Below, in pieces: positions 1 to 7,173 of a stretch of 64,000 nucleotides of DNA. The notes beneath the pieces were generated by a model. The model made no database searches. It worked only from the letters and a program-made list of their open reading frames with translations, and was not told where the DNA came from. The first letter of the stretch is position 1. Each line of letters opens with the position of its first letter. Source of the stretch: Bradyrhizobium sp. ORS 285 (GTDB lineage: Bacteria > Pseudomonadota > Alphaproteobacteria > Rhizobiales > Xanthobacteraceae); the NCBI RefSeq assembly GCF_900176205.1, contig NZ_LT859959.1, positions 2,046,001-2,110,000 on the forward strand. The letters run 5' to 3'. The translations under genes were made by a program, and so were the position numbers.

Positions 1-400
1 GCTCGGGAAAGCGCGGGTTCTCGGCGATCGCAGTGCGCATCAGGCCGATGGTCTCGCCGACGAAGGCGCGCTCGATCAGCGTCATGGCAAGGTTGACGAG
101 GCGTGCACGGAAACTGCGGCCCTGCGGCACCAGGTTCTCATATTGCGTATTGTTCGCCGCCTGGCGGCAGATCACCGCCGCGAACAGCGCAGCCTTGCTG
201 GGGAAGCGCGCGTAGATTGTCGGCTTGCCGGCGCGCGCGGTCTGCGCGATCTCGTCGACGCTCGCGCCCTCGAAGCCCTGCGTGAGGAATACCGTTTTGG
301 CCGCATCCAGGATGCGCTCCTCGACCTCGCCGGCACGTTCGAGCGAGGGACGTCCGACCTTGCCGCGCGCCGTCTTGGAAGCAGCCATCCGTTCCGCCAT
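1..400 (-). CDS. TetR/AcrR-family transcriptional regulator, C-terminus cut by window edge
   Basis: The first 133 codons of a TetR-type repressor read off the left edge of the window, so the ligand-binding C-terminus is missing. After a short basic leader (MAERMAASKTARGKVGRPS) the N-terminal helix-turn-helix is clear: an ILDAAKTVFLTQGFEGASVDEIA block, interrupted here by my notation only, followed by AGKPTIYARFPSKAALF, the usual TetR recognition helix. Two in-frame ATGs are possible, at 400 and 388; I chose 400 because AGAAGG lies just upstream, but spacing favours neither strongly. The regulated gene is not visible and probably lies to the left. A perfect 10-bp palindrome at 454-463 upstream could be its operator. 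Family call is firm; effector unknown. Confidence 0.85.
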   Translation of the reverse strand, partial: MAERMAASKTARGKVGRPSLERAGEVEERILDAAKTVFLTQGFEGASVDEIAQTARAGKPTIYARFPSKAALFAAVICRQAANNTQYENLVPQGRSFRARLVNLAMTLIERAFVGETIGLMRTAIAENPRFPE

Positions 401-453
401 CGCCTTCTGTCGTGCTCCTTGTGGGGGTCCGCCTGTTTGGCACAGCGGCCCGC

Positions 454-463
454 ATTGATCAAT
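454..463. promoter_or_regulatory. ATTGATCAAT palindrome upstream of tetR, possible operator
   Basis: A perfect 10-bp palindrome sits 54 bp upstream of the TetR start and about 100 bp upstream of the CHRD gene, in the divergent intergenic region. Autoregulating TetR proteins usually bind such palindromes. It is short, so this is a weak inference. Confidence 0.25.
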
Positions 464-559
464 CAAGCGGGCCGCCGTTGGTTCGGTGCGTGGTGCGGAA
501 TAACGGCTTGCCTCGGGGGTCCCAAGACTCCAGACTGCGCAAAACCACCGGGGGAAACC

Positions 560-988
560 ATGCATCGGAAGTCTGGCTGGGCGCTGCTCGTCTTCGCCGC
601 CTGCCTCGCGGCCACGCCGCTCGCTCACGCCGACACCATCGTCCTGAAATCGGAGCTGAACGCCGCCAACGAAGTGCCGCCGAATGCGAGCACGGCGTCC
701 GGCACCGCGGAGGCGAGCTTCGATACCGCGACCAAGACGCTGACCTGGAAGATCACGTTTTCGGGTCTGAGCGGGCCGCCGATCGGGGCGCATTTCCACG
801 GCCCCAGCGAGCCCGGCAAGACCGCCGGCATCGTGCTGCCGTTCAAGAGTCCGGAGCCGCCGATCACCGGCGCCGCCGCACTCACCGATGCGCAGGCCGC
901 CGATCTCATCGCGGGCAAATGGTACGCCAACGTCCACACCCAGGCCAATCCGGGCGGAGAGATCCGCGGGCAGATGGTGAAGCAATAG
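560..988 (+). CDS. Secreted CHRD-domain protein
   Basis: A 142-residue exported protein. Residues 1-24 form a clear Sec signal peptide (positive start, hydrophobic core, cleavage near AHA-DT). The rest is one CHRD domain: the AANEVPP start, the GAHFHGP motif in the middle and a NVHTQANPGGEIRGQ end are all typical. CHRD domains were defined in chordin; in bacteria they occur in secreted or periplasmic proteins with no established biochemical role. The upstream in-frame extension to 143 is rejected because it lacks coding character and GGGGGAAACC just before 560 is a plausible ribosome-binding site. It stands alone, divergent from the TetR gene. Confidence 0.88.
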   Translation: MHRKSGWALLVFAACLAATPLAHADTIVLKSELNAANEVPPNASTASGTAEASFDTATKTLTWKITFSGLSGPPIGAHFHGPSEPGKTAGIVLPFKSPEPPITGAAALTDAQAADLIAGKWYANVHTQANPGGEIRGQMVKQ

Positions 989-1036
989 AGCATGATCCGG
1001 AAAAGTGGAAACCGGTTTTCCGAAAAGATCATGCTC
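988..1036. repeat. Dispersed palindrome (GAGCATGATC ... GATCATGCTC)
   Basis: A 49-bp imperfect palindrome starts at the last base of the CHRD stop codon. Outer arms are GAGCATGATC/GATCATGCTC, with an inner CGGAAAA/TTTTCCG pair. I recognise this as a very common intergenic repeat in Bradyrhizobium-type genomes (from memory, not searched). Confidence 0.7.
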
Positions 1037-1050
1037 AAACAACGAGATAA

Positions 1051-1086
1051 GCTCATGATGCGTTTCCACGGAAACGCATCATGAGC
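1051..1086. terminator. Perfect 17-bp inverted repeat between convergent genes
   Basis: Arms GCTCATGATGCGTTTCC and its exact complement are separated by only two bases. It lies between the 3' ends of the CHRD gene (+) and the EAL gene (-), so it could act as a bidirectional terminator or processing hairpin. There is no T-run, so intrinsic termination is not certain; it may equally be a second dispersed palindrome. Confidence 0.55.
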
Positions 1087-1090
1087 GCGG

Positions 1091-2719
1091 CTAAGCCGCC
1101 AGCTCCGGCTTGGTCACGCGGCCCACCGCCGCGGCGCGACGCACGTCGAGAAACTGCTTGAAGCGGTCCAGCGACAGCGGCGCGGCGACCAGATAGCCCT
1201 GGCCTTCCTCGACGCCGCAGGCGAGCAGCGCGTCGACCTGTTCCTGGTGCTCGATTCCCTCGGCGACGACGGACATGTCGAGCTCGCGCGCCAGCGCCAC
1301 CAGCATCTGCACCACCACGACCGCCGACTGATCGCGCGTGATCGCGTCGACGAAGAACTTGTCGATCTTCAGGATGCGGGCACCGAGCCGCTGGATGGTG
1401 GACAGTCCGCTATGGCCGATGCCGACGTCGTCGAGCGCGATGCGGAAGCCGAGATCGCTGAGCTCCTTCACCACCGTGGTCGCCTTGGTGAGGTCCGCGA
1501 GCTCCTCGCGCTCGGTGACCTCCAGCACGACCTGGCGCGTCGAGACGGAAGACGAGGCGACCACCTTGCGCAACTCGTCGATGAAGCCGTCGCCGAGCAG
1601 ATGCCGCGGCGTGATGTTGACCGACATCTTGAACAGCTTGTCCTGCTTCATCTCCGGCTGCAGCTCGCGGAGCGCGGTCTTGAGGATCTGCCAGGTCAGC
1701 GTCTCGATGCGGCCGGTGCTCTCGGCGAGCGGGATGAAGCTCATCGGCTGCATCACCCGGCCATCCGGCCGCTCCCAGCGCGCCAGGATCTCGCAGCCGA
1801 CGATGTCGCCGGTCTTCAGCCGGAAGGTCGGCTGCAGATAGGGCTTGAACTCATTGGCCGAGAGCCCGCGATCGAGTTCGGCGACTGGATCGACCGGCCG
1901 GTTCAAGTAGCTCGCCAGCAGCAGGCCGAACAATCCGCCGAGCACCCCGGCGGCGAGCATGGTCAACAGATAAGCCGTCTCCTGCCGCGCGCTCAGGCTC
2001 TGCGGTCGCACATGGATGGTGGCCTGTAGCGGATAGCGGTCGGACACGGTGGTGAAGGCGACCGACTGCGCCGACGGCTTGGCTGCGGCGCCGGGATGAT
2101 AGAAGGCGACCTGCTCGCCATCGGGCAGGGTCAACGTGATGTCGCTCTCGCCGCGCAGGCCGACCGGCATGACGTCGAGCAGATTGCCGTCGATGCGCAG
2201 GATGGCCGCCAGCGACCTGGTCGCGTCGATGTCGCGCATCACGGCGAACGCCGCGCCGGTGAACTGCTCGACCTGGAACAGGCGCAACTCGCCGTCGGTG
2301 GATTTGAACATCTCCTCCTGCCGCGCCCAGCCCTTGTCGAATTCGAGCGTCTCGGGATAGGCCGAGCACAGCACCGAGCCATCACGATTGACGGTGCGGA
2401 TGTCCTTGATGATCGTGCCTTGATAGACGTTCAGGCGCAGCGCCTGCAGCGCGATGGCGCTGCAATCCATCGGTCCCCTGGCGATCAGGCGATTGAGGAT
2501 CGCGCCGGCGGAATCGATCGCGGCCTCGGAGCGGCGCAGCGCCACCTTGCTGAGTTCGCTGAGTTGCCGTGTCGTCTGGCCGCCGATCAGTGCGGTCACG
2601 GCGAGATCGGCGCCGGCCAGGAAGACGCCGACACAGGCGGCCACGGCTCCGACGCGAAGCATGTGTTTGCGCTGCAATGCCATCGTGTCGTGAACGTCCC
2701 CCGTATGACCACGGGGCAT
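1091..2719 (-). CDS. Membrane-anchored CSS-motif/EAL cyclic-di-GMP phosphodiesterase
   Basis: A protein of up to 542 residues. It has an N-terminal membrane helix, a periplasmic CSS-type sensor region (MDCSAIALQALR, then GSVLCSAYPET), a second membrane helix near residue 250 (LLTMLAAGVLGGLFGLLLAS) and a C-terminal EAL domain. Most catalytic elements of active phosphodiesterases are visible: NITPRHL, LEVTERE, DDVGIGHSG, ILKIDK, VVAEGIE and EEGQGYL. The signature EAL itself reads E-I-L (VGCEILARW). In known CSS-EAL enzymes such as E. coli PdeC, the redox state of the periplasmic cysteines tunes c-di-GMP hydrolysis. ATG 2719 gives the longest form; ATG 2683 (MALQRKH) is an alternative. A CtrA-like site lies about 90 bp upstream. 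Confidence 0.9.
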   Translation of the reverse strand: MPRGHTGDVHDTMALQRKHMLRVGAVAACVGVFLAGADLAVTALIGGQTTRQLSELSKVALRRSEAAIDSAGAILNRLIARGPMDCSAIALQALRLNVYQGTIIKDIRTVNRDGSVLCSAYPETLEFDKGWARQEEMFKSTDGELRLFQVEQFTGAAFAVMRDIDATRSLAAILRIDGNLLDVMPVGLRGESDITLTLPDGEQVAFYHPGAAAKPSAQSVAFTTVSDRYPLQATIHVRPQSLSARQETAYLLTMLAAGVLGGLFGLLLASYLNRPVDPVAELDRGLSANEFKPYLQPTFRLKTGDIVGCEILARWERPDGRVMQPMSFIPLAESTGRIETLTWQILKTALRELQPEMKQDKLFKMSVNITPRHLLGDGFIDELRKVVASSSVSTRQVVLEVTEREELADLTKATTVVKELSDLGFRIALDDVGIGHSGLSTIQRLGARILKIDKFFVDAITRDQSAVVVVQMLVALARELDMSVVAEGIEHQEQVDALLACGVEEGQGYLVAAPLSLDRFKQFLDVRRAAAVGRVTKPELAA

Positions 2720-2806
2720 CGTTTCGCCGAAGCTTCAACTTTTCGTATATGCGCGTCATCATGCCCAGCGCCGCCGCCGAGCAGGTGCGGAAGACCCGAA
2801 AGCTGG

Positions 2807-2821
2807 TTAAGCAAATCTTAA
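2807..2821. promoter_or_regulatory. CtrA-type box TTAA-N7-TTAA upstream of the EAL gene
   Basis: TTAAGCAAATCTTAA matches the alphaproteobacterial CtrA core TTAA-N7-TTAA exactly. It lies 87 bp upstream of the EAL gene start and just past the end of the MFS gene. Since it is symmetric, orientation is taken from the neighbouring gene start. Confidence 0.5.
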
Positions 2822-2826
2822 AGCGC

Positions 2827-4020
2827 TCAGGCCGCCTTGTCCGGCGCTCCACCGGGCACGGCCGCGTCCGCGCGCTCCGCCGACAGCAGCATCAGGGCTG
2901 TGAGCGCCGACAGGCTGAGGCTCGCCGATACGATCAGCACGCCGCGGCCGAGCGCATCGATCAGCAGGCCGAACAGCAGCGGCGAGAAGGCCTGGCAGAT
3001 CCGCGACGGTGCGCCGATCAGGCCGAGCCGATAGGCGTAATTGGCGGGACCGAAGATCGCGAGCGGCAAGGTGCCGCGCGCGATCGTCAGGATGCCGTTG
3101 CCGGAGCCGTGCAGCAGCGCGAAGGCCGCAGCGGCGCCGCCGCCGAACAGTCCGATGGTCAGGGCGCCGATCGGATGGGTGATGCAGGCGAGCCGCGCCG
3201 AGGCGAGCGGATGGAAGCGGCTGAGGAAGCCGGCCTCGAACACCCGGGCGGCGACCTGCGCCGGCCCGATCATCATGCCGGCGAACAGCGCCTGCGCCGG
3301 CGTCGCGCCGAACGCCTGCATCAGCCGCGGCAGATGCACCGCCATCGCCGCGGTCACGGTCCAGGCTGCGGCCATCGCGAAGGCGATCAGCACCATCGGG
3401 CGGTCGAGCGGGATGTTCGGCTTGGCGGTCTGCGCCTCACCTGCCGCCAACGCCGTCGCCCGCGGCAGCGACAAATTGAGCGGCAGGCCGATCAGGAGAT
3501 GCGCGATCGCCCAGGCGAAGCAGGTCTCGCGCCAGCCGATCGTCGCGAGGCCCCAGGTGCTCAGCGGCCAGCCGACCGTGGAGGCAAAGCCTGCGATCAG
3601 CGTGATGCCGGTGATCGCGCCGCGCGCGTCCTTGCCATAGATGCGTCCGAGGGCGCCGAACGCGGCATCGTAGAGCCCGAGCCCCATGCCGACGCCGAGC
3701 CACAGCCACGCGATCGCCATCACCCACAGCGAATGCGACAGGCCGAGCAGCGCGAGCCCGATCGCCAGCACGATGTTGGAGGCGCACAGCACCTGCCGGC
3801 CGCCGACGCGGTCGATCTGACGACCGATGCGGGGTCCGAGCAGGCCGGAGATGATCAGCGAGGCTGAGAAGGCGGCGAAGAACCAGTTGTCGGAGATGCC
3901 GAGGTCGCGCGCGATCGGATCGGCGAGGATCGCCGGCAGGTAGTAGCTCGATCCCCAGGCCAGTGTCTGGGCGGTGCCGAGAGCGATGACCACGCCCAGC
4001 CGTCGTGCCTGCATTCCCAT
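2827..4020 (-). CDS. MFS transporter in the arsR/flavoprotein operon
   Basis: A 397-residue major facilitator protein with about 12 predicted membrane segments. The loop 2-3 signature is present as GPRIGRQIDRVGGRQV, and conserved prolines and glycines occur throughout. It lies 21 bp downstream of the cysteine-tailed flavoprotein and downstream of arsR, all on the minus strand, so the three form one ArsR-controlled operon. MFS carriers in ars operons (ArsJ, ArsK, ArsP-linked types) export arsenic-containing compounds. Which substrate this one moves cannot be read from sequence, and I did not assign it to a named Ars family. Start ATG 4020 follows the upstream stop closely. Confidence 0.85.
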   Translation of the reverse strand: MGMQARRLGVVIALGTAQTLAWGSSYYLPAILADPIARDLGISDNWFFAAFSASLIISGLLGPRIGRQIDRVGGRQVLCASNIVLAIGLALLGLSHSLWVMAIAWLWLGVGMGLGLYDAAFGALGRIYGKDARGAITGITLIAGFASTVGWPLSTWGLATIGWRETCFAWAIAHLLIGLPLNLSLPRATALAAGEAQTAKPNIPLDRPMVLIAFAMAAAWTVTAAMAVHLPRLMQAFGATPAQALFAGMMIGPAQVAARVFEAGFLSRFHPLASARLACITHPIGALTIGLFGGGAAAAFALLHGSGNGILTIARGTLPLAIFGPANYAYRLGLIGAPSRICQAFSPLLFGLLIDALGRGVLIVSASLSLSALTALMLLSAERADAAVPGGAPDKAA

Positions 4021-4041
4021 CGACCTCTCGTTCGCTCTGCC

Positions 4042-5406
4042 TCAGGAGCAGCCGCACCCGGTGCGCCCAGCCGCTTTGGCTTTGGCATCGTCGGCACAGC
4101 AACTGTCTACCTCTGCCGGCGCCGGTCCGCCACAGCAGCCGGGCAGGGCTGCAATGCTCGTTGCTCCGCCGCGGGTGCAGACGCCGGTCTCGGGCAGTTG
4201 CAGCTCGACACGCGCGGCGGCCTTCTTGTCGCCGGCGATATCGGCGGCGATCGAGCGCACCTGCTCGTAGCCGGTCATCATCAGGAAGGTCGGCGCGCGG
4301 CCGTAGCTCTTCATCCCCGCGAGATAGAGGCCCAGCTCGTCCGCCTGCGCCAGCTCGCGCGCGCCGTGCGGCCGCACGGTGCCGCAGGAATGCTCGTTCG
4401 GATCGATCAGCGGCGCCAGCGCCACCGGGGCTTCGATCGCCGGATCGAGCCGCAGCCGCAGCTCCGACAAGAACGACAGGTCGGGGCGGAAGCCGGTGGC
4501 GACGATCAGTTCGTCGGCGTGGATGCTGCGATCACCGCTCGTGATGATCCGCAGCTCTCCATTGTCATCGGCGATGCGGCTCACGTGACACCCGCTCTCG
4601 ACCTGGATGCGGCCCGAGCGCACCAGCGCGGCGAACGCCATCCCGAGCTCGCCGCGTGCGGCGAGCTGGTCGGCGCTGCCGCCGCCAAACGACTTGGCGG
4701 GATCCTCAGCACGCAGCAGCCAGATCGCCTGTGTGCCCGGGGCCTCCTCCGCGAGGTCAGCAAGGTCCATCAGTGTGCCGAGCGCCGAATGGCCGCCGCC
4801 GAGCACGGCTGTGGTCTTGCCGGCATAGCGGCTGCGCTGCGCCCCGCGGACGTCGGGCATGCCATAGGCGATGCGCGCCTGTTGCTCGTGCTCGCCAAAC
4901 GCGGGCAGGCCGTTGCCGCCGGCCGGATTGGGCGAGAACCAGGTGCCGGAGACATCGATCACGGCATCGGACTGCATCGCGGCGTCGCCCTTGCCGTTGC
5001 GATAACGGATCTCGAACGGCGCTGCGGCGCGGCCCTTCGACTTGGCTTTGTCGAAACCTGTACGGCTGATCGCGGTGACGCGGTGCGAGGTCCGGACGAT
5101 GTCGCGCAGCGCGGTGCGTGTCGCCAGCGGCGCCAGATAGCTCTCGATCAGCTCGCGGCCGGTCGGATAGACCTCGGGATCCGGCGTATTCCAACCGATG
5201 CCGGCGAGCAGCCGTGCCGCCGCCATATCGACATTGTACTTCCACGGCGAGAACAGCTGGACATGCTGCCACTGCCGCACGGCGTGCGCGGCCTCGGGAC
5301 CGGCTTCCAGTACGACCGGGTTCAATCCGCGCTCCAGCGCGTGGGCAGCCGCGGCGAGCCCGACCGGGCCCGCGCCGATGATGGCGATCGTCTTGGATTC
5401 CGTCAT
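4042..5406 (-). CDS. NAD(P)/FAD flavoprotein with cysteine-rich C-terminal tail, ArsO-like
   Basis: A 454-residue flavin monooxygenase or reductase-type protein. An N-terminal FAD Rossmann motif (IIGAGPVGLAAAAHALERG) and a second dinucleotide motif (VLGGGHSALGTLMDLA) are clear. The last 50 residues carry a cysteine-rich tail: CC-GG ... CC ... GCGCS plus one more Cys, about seven in all, which looks like a soft-metal or metalloid site. Flavin monooxygenases named ArsO occur in ars operons; this is the best guess, not a proof. I moved the start from 5448 to ATG 5406 because GGGAGGTGAG lies immediately upstream and the ArsR-type operator would otherwise be inside the gene. It sits between arsR and the MFS gene. 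Confidence 0.78.
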   Translation of the reverse strand: MTESKTIAIIGAGPVGLAAAAHALERGLNPVVLEAGPEAAHAVRQWQHVQLFSPWKYNVDMAAARLLAGIGWNTPDPEVYPTGRELIESYLAPLATRTALRDIVRTSHRVTAISRTGFDKAKSKGRAAAPFEIRYRNGKGDAAMQSDAVIDVSGTWFSPNPAGGNGLPAFGEHEQQARIAYGMPDVRGAQRSRYAGKTTAVLGGGHSALGTLMDLADLAEEAPGTQAIWLLRAEDPAKSFGGGSADQLAARGELGMAFAALVRSGRIQVESGCHVSRIADDNGELRIITSGDRSIHADELIVATGFRPDLSFLSELRLRLDPAIEAPVALAPLIDPNEHSCGTVRPHGARELAQADELGLYLAGMKSYGRAPTFLMMTGYEQVRSIAADIAGDKKAAARVELQLPETGVCTRGGATSIAALPGCCGGPAPAEVDSCCADDAKAKAAGRTGCGCS

Positions 5407-5419
5407 ACTCACCTCCCAT

Positions 5420-5439
5420 ATTTCTAGAATGATAGAATT
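5420..5439. promoter_or_regulatory. ArsR-type operator before the flavoprotein
   Basis: The sequence ATTTCTAGAATGATAGAATT is a near-perfect inverted repeat (ATTTCTA / TAGAATT, one mismatch), 13 bp upstream of the flavoprotein start. It is almost identical to the site at 5812-5831 in front of arsR, so one repressor most likely binds both. Confidence 0.65.
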
Positions 5440-5452
5440 ATCCGACAAATCG

Positions 5453-5770
5453 TCAGGCGGCCGTGCTCGCGGCGCCGCAGCCGCGCTCCTCGGCGCAGCA
5501 TTCGGAGACGAGGAAGCCGAGCAGGCTCCGCATCACGTCGTATTCCGCATGACAGACCAGGGTGGTGCCCTCGCGCAGCTGCGAGATCAGCCCGACAGCG
5601 ACCAGCGTCTTGACGTGATGCGACAAAGTGGAGGCCGGGATCTTCAGCCGCTCCTGCAGCTTGCCCACGGGCATGCCGGCATGTCCGGCGCGCACCAGGG
5701 CGCGGTAAATCTTCAGGCGCGTGGTGTTGCCGAGGGCTTCCAGGCGTGCGGCGGCGTCGTCGAGCTTCAT
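5453..5770 (-). CDS. arsR: ArsR-family metalloregulator with C-terminal cysteine triad
   Basis: A 105-residue winged-helix repressor. The ALGNTTRLKIYRAL opening and the PASTLSHHVKTLVAVGLI recognition region are typical of ArsR/SmtB proteins. The usual ELCVCDL metal motif of E. coli-type ArsR is absent. Instead cysteines 91, 92 and 98 (ECCAEERGCG) lie at the C-terminus, the arrangement known from Acidithiobacillus ferrooxidans ArsR, so As(III) or Sb(III) sensing is likely. Start: an upstream TTG at 5806 is possible, but it lies 5 bp from the operator and has no Shine-Dalgarno; ATG 5770 starts the conserved domain. The gene heads an operon with the flavoprotein and MFS. Confidence 0.88.
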   Translation of the reverse strand: MKLDDAAARLEALGNTTRLKIYRALVRAGHAGMPVGKLQERLKIPASTLSHHVKTLVAVGLISQLREGTTLVCHAEYDVMRSLLGFLVSECCAEERGCGAASTAA

Positions 5771-5811
5771 GATGGCGAGGATGGAACGGATGACGCGGCG
5801 AGTCAAACGAT

Positions 5812-5831
5812 ATTTCTAGAATGTTAGAAAT
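5812..5831. promoter_or_regulatory. ArsR-type operator before arsR
   Basis: ATTTCTAGAATGTTAGAAAT has perfect 7-bp arms (ATTTCTA / TAGAAAT) around a 6-bp spacer. Together with its twin at 5420-5439 this marks autoregulation of arsR and control of the next gene. Confidence 0.7.
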
Positions 5832-5877
5832 AACAGGATGAGCAGCATTGTCCGCGTTCAGCCGCGTCGTCGTTCCA

Positions 5878-6357
5878 TTATTTCAGCCGGTAGCCGGCAT
5901 GGCAGCCGACGCAGGCCGCCATGGTTTCGCCCAGCGCTTTCAGTGCCGGCTTGAGATCGCCCGTCACGCCCGCGTCTTGTGCCGCAATGGCGAAGCGGCT
6001 CGCGGCCTTGTGCATGGCCGTTCCGGCGTCCTGCATGCCCTGCGGCATGAATTTGGCCACCTCGGCCGCGCCGTGCAGTCGCAGCGAGGTCATGCCGAGG
6101 CGCTGCTCGGCGATGCCGCCGGCCTGGTCCGTCTCGCCGGCCGCGAGGGCGTCGTTGATCTCTTGCAGCGCCAGCAGATGGTCGCGCATGTTGGCCAGCG
6201 TGTGCTCGGTCATTTCCGGCGGAAAGGCCACCCGTTCGCGCGCGTCGGCCTTTGGTGGGCCGTCGCTGCCGTGGCCGTGATGGCCGTGATGCTGCGCGCT
6301 GGCGACGCCGGCGGCAGCAACGAATGCCAGTGTCGTGATGGCAAGGCGCAGGCGCAT
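5878..6357 (-). CDS. Cytochrome c' family protein with His-rich N-terminus
   Basis: A 159-residue exported c-type cytochrome. A signal peptide ends at about residue 21 (GVASA-Q). The single haem site CVGCH is at 149-153 close to the C-terminus, as in class II cytochromes c', and the region between is helical as expected for a four-helix bundle. Cytochromes c' bind NO and CO in the periplasm and can protect against NO. Unusually, the mature protein begins with a His cluster (QHHGHHGHGS), a possible metal site. Start ATG 6357 follows GGAGG; the longer ORF start at 6450 would overlap the divergent regulator. It is divergent from a Crp/Fnr gene with an FNR-type box between them. Confidence 0.87.
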   Translation of the reverse strand: MRLRLAITTLAFVAAAGVASAQHHGHHGHGSDGPPKADARERVAFPPEMTEHTLANMRDHLLALQEINDALAAGETDQAGGIAEQRLGMTSLRLHGAAEVAKFMPQGMQDAGTAMHKAASRFAIAAQDAGVTGDLKPALKALGETMAACVGCHAGYRLK

Positions 6358-6418
6358 GAGGTCTGTCCTCCGATCGGTCGTCGCGCGCTGGAGTCGACCG
6401 GGCGGCCTGCCTGGGCCT

Positions 6419-6432
6419 ATGATCCTGATCAT
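6419..6432. promoter_or_regulatory. FNR/FixK/NnrR-type box ATGAT-CCTG-ATCAT
   Basis: Within the perfect palindrome TATGATCCTGATCATA (6418-6433) the core TGAT-N4-ATCA fits the FNR-type consensus. It is in the 75-bp divergent region between the cytochrome c' gene and the Crp/Fnr gene and abuts the regulator's start codon, which suggests autoregulation together with control of the cytochrome. Confidence 0.55.
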
Positions 6433-7092
6433 ATGCCTTCGATCGACCATCTCGCGCCTGGCGGCCCGTCACAGCGCCTGCCACAGCCGGATTGGCGCGT
6501 CCTTGCACGGCTGTCGCCGCTGCTGGCCGCACTGCCGGCAGCCGCGCGGCTGCGCACGCGGCGCATCGACCTCCCGCGCCATGGCAGCCTGTTCTGCCGG
6601 GGTGATCAGCCGCGGGCGATGTTCTTCGTGCTGGATGGAGAGGTGAGGCTGCTGCGCCGCTCGCGTGTCGGCGACGATGTCATCCTGCAGCGCGCGCAAC
6701 GGGGCTTTCTGGCCGAGGCCAGCCTCGACCAGCCGGCCTATCATTGCGATGCCGTGGCCGCCCAGGATTCGACCGTGCTCGCGATCGAGCGCCAGGCCTT
6801 CGCGGACGCGCTGCGCCGGCCGGACATGCGAGACAAATGGAGCGACCACCTTGCGCGCGAGCTGCGCCGGGTCCGCGCACAGTCGGAGCGGCTCAGCCTC
6901 AAGAGCGCGCGCGAGCGGATCGTGCATTTCATCGAAACGGAGGGCGAGGGCGGCGCGATCGCGCTCGGCCGGTCGAAGAAGGATTGGGCCGCCGAACTCG
7001 GCATCACCCATGAAGCGCTCTATCGCGCGCTGGCGCGGATGCAGAAATCCGGCGAACTCACCGTGCGCGACACCCATCTGCGTTTGTGCTGA
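6433..7092 (+). CDS. Crp/Fnr-family transcriptional regulator
   Basis: A 219-residue protein with an N-terminal cyclic-nucleotide-type beta-barrel (about residues 35-130: RGDQPRAMFFVLDGEVRLL) and a C-terminal helix-turn-helix (about 165-205: WAAELGITHEALYRALARM). The E-x-x-x-R pattern of the recognition helix suits a TGA half-site, consistent with the adjacent box. There is no N-terminal four-cysteine cluster, so it is not a classical oxygen-sensing FNR; a haem- or NO-type sensor (NnrR/DNR-like) is possible given the divergent cytochrome c' gene. ATG 6433 is chosen because the ORF extension to 5848 overlaps the cytochrome gene antisense. Confidence 0.85.
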   Translation: MPSIDHLAPGGPSQRLPQPDWRVLARLSPLLAALPAAARLRTRRIDLPRHGSLFCRGDQPRAMFFVLDGEVRLLRRSRVGDDVILQRAQRGFLAEASLDQPAYHCDAVAAQDSTVLAIERQAFADALRRPDMRDKWSDHLARELRRVRAQSERLSLKSARERIVHFIETEGEGGAIALGRSKKDWAAELGITHEALYRALARMQKSGELTVRDTHLRLC

Positions 7093-7149
7093 GGCCGCGG
7101 ACGAGGCCGCAACCTGCGCCACGCCAACACCATCCTTGACGTCAGTCTT

Positions 7150-7173
7150 ATATATCGATAATTCTGGATATAT
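7150..7173. promoter_or_regulatory. Inverted repeat overlapping the second arsR start, likely operator
   Basis: Arms ATATATC and GATATAT are separated by 10 bp, in an AT-rich island inside GC-rich DNA. The right arm overlaps the ATG at 7172. This fits negative autoregulation by the ArsR protein it precedes. Its sequence differs from the first ArsR operator pair. Confidence 0.5.

Noticed and set aside
448..466. FNR-like half-sites TTGAT-CA-ATCAA near tetR
   Set aside because: The spacer is 2 rather than 4 bp, so it is not an FNR box; kept only as a possible TetR operator.
2569..3867. 432-codon plus-strand ORF over the MFS gene
   Set aside because: Shadow of the minus-strand transporter; product is Arg/Gln/Ala-rich with no membrane segments.
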